NCBI GenBank assembly: GCA_036244855.1
Contig: BQKZ01002966.1
Location: forward strand, 1-17,584
Length of the DNA stretch: 17,584 bases
Origin: Temnopleurus reevesii
Taxonomy: Eukaryota; Echinodermata; Echinoidea; Temnopleuroida; Temnopleuridae
Direction: 5' to 3'
Both the position numbers and the translations under genes were made by a program. Each line of letters starts with the position of its first letter. Within the stretch, counting starts at the first letter, position 1. Below, one piece after another: positions 14,501 through 17,584 of the stretch. Below the pieces are notes generated by a model. That model worked only from the letters and a program-made list of their open reading frames with translations, was not told the origin of the DNA and searched no databases.

Positions 14501-15629
14501 CAACGACATTTGTTCAGTTGCCAGTTCTTAATGGCGTCAGAATTTTTTATGCAAATTTGCCCATAACTCCGTCAATATTGGTCATTTTGTTCCCAGTTAC
14601 TGATATGTTGTAGCTGCGGCGATTCCGGACAAAATCAGTTGTCACGGTTTTCCATTCTGACATCAGCAAGGTGGTGTAATTTTACACAACACAATATACA
14701 TTGTATGAATATGAATTCAAGAGCATAGACAATGAATAATTTTATGTACATGTACAAGAAAATTAGTTTGGTTTTTGCATTTTACAGCCATGACTGAAAT
14801 ACGACCCAGGGCTTATTCAAAGTCCTTGCTACGAAATCAATTATAGCAGAAGTATTTAAACAGATGGTAAGCGGTTAATGTTGGACATAAAATTTCCATA
14901 TCGCATTATCTTCCTGACCACTATAGCATTTGCCTTTTGGTTGTGGCGATGATTTCAAGGGTAAATAAATAACTACAGAAATTTGGTAAAGAAAGTACAA
15001 AAAAAAAAACTCTCTTTCAACTATTCACAAAGAAAATTTCAACTAAACTATCTACCAAACATGAATTGTATATACGATTGTCCATCGTGAAATCATATTT
15101 TCCTTTTCGTTTGTGCCAGGTATGTTCGTTGGGATTACATGTACATCAACTGCCATATTATAAATGCTTCGTAAATGTTCATGGTGTACCTAAACTAAGC
15201 TGTGAAAATATTAGGTTTCAAAACAAATGTTTAGCGTTATAAACAAAATGAAATTGAAAGTACAATAAGTGCATTGCATGTGCAGTAATTAAGCGATTGT
15301 GAAAATTTGTAACCAATTTTCATAGATATCTTGATAGGACCGGTACACCTTCATTCTATTTTGTTTCATCAATTTGAATGTAATAACATGGGTCACACAT
15401 CTTGAGTTTATAATTTTTTCCAATAACCAAATCTAAATGTGTGACAATGTCTAAATAGAGGAAAACCAACCCCTGGATTTAGTGTGCTCTCATTGAATAA
15501 AAATATTACAATATATACAGGCATGTCAATTTCACCCGTTTTACACGTAATCTCTATGAGAAACGCTTTCTGATGAAAACTTGATTTTGCACCCTTTTCT
15601 TTTTTTGAAAAAATCTCCCTTATTCTTGC
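14501..15629. other. No gene seen
   Basis: AT-rich non-coding sequence with A runs (for example around 15000-15010). I found no reading frame with a motif, no RNA gene and no defined repeat ends. Confidence 0.5.
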
Positions 15630-16243
15630 TTAAAGGGGAATTTCACCCAGACATCGACGCACTCTCAGTGGATGAAGAAAAAAAAATGATCGAACTGAAA
15701 ATTTGAGCAAAATCCAACAATCCATTCAAAAGTTTTGAATTTTCAAAGTTTTGATTTAAACCTCTTACGGGCTCCTTAATTTGGCAATGTACAGGCACAA
15801 AATGACTGCCAACATGGAGAACTCTCTATTCACTTTGTACACAGAATTTTACATTTTCCTCTAACCTTTTTCTAGAAAAGTAGACAACAAATCAACAAAA
15901 TTCATTCCGAAATGCATGCAGAATCAAAATACATGTATCCATATCATACTTGAAGAATCCATATCATACTTGAAGAGAAAAGTACAATTTTGTTTACTTT
16001 TCTAGAAAAAAAGAAAATGTGAAATTCTGTGTACAAAGTGAATGGAGAGTTCTCCATGTTGGCAGCCATTTTGTGCCTGTATGTTTCCAATTTAAGGAGC
16101 TCGTGAGGGGTCTAAATAAAAAATTTGAAAATTCATAACTTTAGAATGGATTGTCGGATTTTGCTAAAATTTTCACAGATTAACATTGTGTTTTTCTTCA
16201 TCCACTGAGTGCACATCAATGTCTGGGTGAAGTTCCCCTTTAA
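15630..16243. mobile_element. 614-bp foldback element with long inverted arms
   Basis: The ends are TTAAAGGGGAATTTCACCCA at 15630 and its inverse, ending in GGGTGAAGTTCCCCTTTAA at 16243. The arms stay complementary for roughly 260 bp, including GGATGAAGAAA, ACAAAATGRCTGCCAACATG and TTGTACACAGAATTT, with scattered mismatches. The centre (about 15900-15990) is unpaired. The TTAA-like outer bases could be a TTAA target duplication, as with piggyBac-type elements, but this overlaps the terminal repeat and cannot be decided from one copy. No transposase is encoded. Confidence 0.8.
15937..15976. repeat. Perfect 20-bp tandem duplication in the foldback loop
   Basis: The unit ATCCATATCATACTTGAAGA occurs twice in direct succession without mismatch, inside the unpaired centre of the foldback element. 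The perfect identity points to a recent duplication. Confidence 0.9.
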
Positions 16244-16574
16244 AATTCTTCGTCCTTGAACTATGTTGTTGCAACATAAATTCTCAATTCCTCAACTAGC
16301 TCAAGGTGACGCCATTGTCTAAAATCCCATTATGAATCAAACGTTCCCTAACTGAAATATTTCACATTCACGTCATAACTTTCAAGTTACATTTCAACAT
16401 TACACATAATATTTTTACCATGTCATCTAATATTGACCCTTTATCAAAGAATTCAACGACACACCACCTAATTCGCCCCCATGACGAATTAAATGTCTAG
16501 TTCGTTTTGTATACCAAATCACACTTTCTTTGTTTTTCAGAAATGAACAATGTTTATTTTTGTTGAATAAAAGA

Positions 16575-16690
16575 TTTTCAGAAATTTTGCGCATGTTTCC
16601 AATTAACTCAATTCGTGGATGTCACAAAAAATTGAAAATTCACTCCTTTAGATGGTTTTCATATTTTGCTTAAATTTTGCTTCAACCGGA
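16575..16690. repeat. Diverged copy of the foldback right arm
   Basis: The sequence order ATTTTGCGC, ATGTTTCCAATT, AAAATTGAAAATTCA, CTTTAGATGG and TATTTTGCTTAAATTTTG follows the right arm at about 16068-16177 in the same orientation, with many substitutions. This is an older relative of the neighbouring element. Its partner arm was not located. Confidence 0.5.
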
Positions 16691-16976
16691 TCATAACATG
16701 GGGGTGTTTGCCTTGAAATAAGCGGGTTTACTACAAATCGTATGCAAGGTTCTCGCCATTCCTTGAATTTGATTATGACACGCGAACATTTGTGTGGAGA
16801 GCACACCTAAAATTTGCATCTAAAAATAAGAAACCCATCTAATAGACCATTTTCGTAATAAATTCAAATTTTATGCACACCCATTTGTCAAACGCACAAT
16901 GACAAACCATTCGTTCATCTGGTATAAAAAATAATCCTATTTTAATGGAAAAAATGTGAATAGCATGCGGTAGTTG

Positions 16977-17042
16977 TTGCTAGGTTGGTCAAGCTACAAT
17001 GTGCTCGGTTGGTCAAGCTGCAATGTTTGTCCAACCTAGCAA
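16977..17042. repeat. Small hairpin with an internal direct repeat
   Basis: TTGCTAGGTTGG (16977-16988) is the exact inverse of CCAACCTAGCAA (17031-17042). Inside, GGTTGGTCAAGCTRCAATGT occurs twice (16983-17002 and 17007-17026), differing at one base. Both halves of the hairpin arm are therefore built from the same word. Confidence 0.8.
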
Positions 17043-17309
17043 TGTTGATGTATGCAAATATCATTCTGATTATTATAACTTCATTATCTTTTAACAGGTG
17101 CATACATAGTTCATCTTGGGGCAAAATGAATAAATTTGAACATATTAGGAAAGTGGTCTATGGGGCAGGAACATCAAAGGCTGGGGCAAATTAATGTCTC
17201 GGGGATAAGGTGAATATCCATAGGTAGCTGCCCTGGGAACCAAATATCTAGGGTTACCTGACTCGAGGGTGACGTCTATCGCTTGTGATTCTTGTCTTTA
17301 ATTGTTAAA

Positions 17310-17328
17310 TGTGTGTGTGTGTGTGTGT

Positions 17329-17411
<83 letters not shown>

Positions 17412-17413
17412 TG
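17310..17413. repeat. (GT)n microsatellite
   Basis: About 104 bp of GT dinucleotides interrupted by a few A substitutions (TATG, GAGTATG, GAG). The open frames on both strands over this tract are repeat artefacts. Confidence 0.97.
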
Positions 17414-17492
17414 TTGTAATGTTTTACTGCTCCAGAATTGCATTGTCAGGAGGTTGTATGTGTCACACATTCATTACAGGGGCAAGGATGAT

Positions 17493-17502
17493 CCCCCCCC
17501 CC
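17493..17502. repeat. C10 homopolymer
   Basis: Ten consecutive C follow GGATGAT and precede TTAAG. It is a simple tract in otherwise featureless sequence at the window end. Confidence 0.8.
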
Positions 17503-17584
17503 TTAAGTGCGGGGGTGTATACTGTTGGGGTTATATAAAATTGTAATCTGCCTGATGGTATAGGCCTACTAGTTCGAAGGGGGG

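Noticed and set aside
17276..17538. Open frames with Cys-Val or Thr-His repeats
   Set aside because: Translation of the (GT)n microsatellite.

Overview
The window looks like metazoan nuclear DNA. It is AT-rich, its main gene is cut by many short GT-AG introns, and it carries simple repeats and small TA-flanked inverted-repeat elements. I infer a marine deuterostome, most likely an echinoderm such as a sea urchin, from the texture of the repeats (long TTAAAGGGGAA-ended foldback, poly-C/poly-G tracts, abundant TACATGTA-like words). That is an impression and was not tested by alignment.

Bases 19-4432 hold the 3' part of a heterogeneous nuclear ribonucleoprotein A/B-type gene on the + strand. 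Nine coding exons can be joined by clean splice sites into one 350-residue reading frame. It has two RRM domains, an RGG box, a glycine/serine/tyrosine-rich low-complexity tail with an M9/PY-NLS-like stretch, and a TAG stop at 4421-4423. The first exon or exons, with the start codon, lie upstream of the window. A strong donor nine bases after the stop shows that the 3' UTR is spliced. All five exons from the end of RRM2 to the NLS are phase 1-1 and a multiple of three long, so the tail is modular. One intron has a competing acceptor that would introduce a stop.

Bases 4433-10886 have no intact gene. They contain a strong poly(A) signal at 6705-6710, a decayed minus-strand stretch at about 5850-6190 that resembles the TTF/ZMYM-type N-terminus of a hAT transposase, and one 174-bp TA-flanked MITE at 9430-9603.

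Bases 10887 to about 14024 show three well-spliced, apparently non-coding exons on the + strand. They may be distal 3' UTR exons of the hnRNP gene or a separate long non-coding RNA. The presumed terminal exon contains a fragment of a PIF/Harbinger (HARBI1-like) transposase. Pogo-like MITEs and a long hairpin lie in and after the introns.

Bases 14025-17584 are repeat-rich: MITE relics, a 614-bp foldback element with a diverged arm copy beside it, a small hairpin and a (GT)n microsatellite. No gene is visible there.
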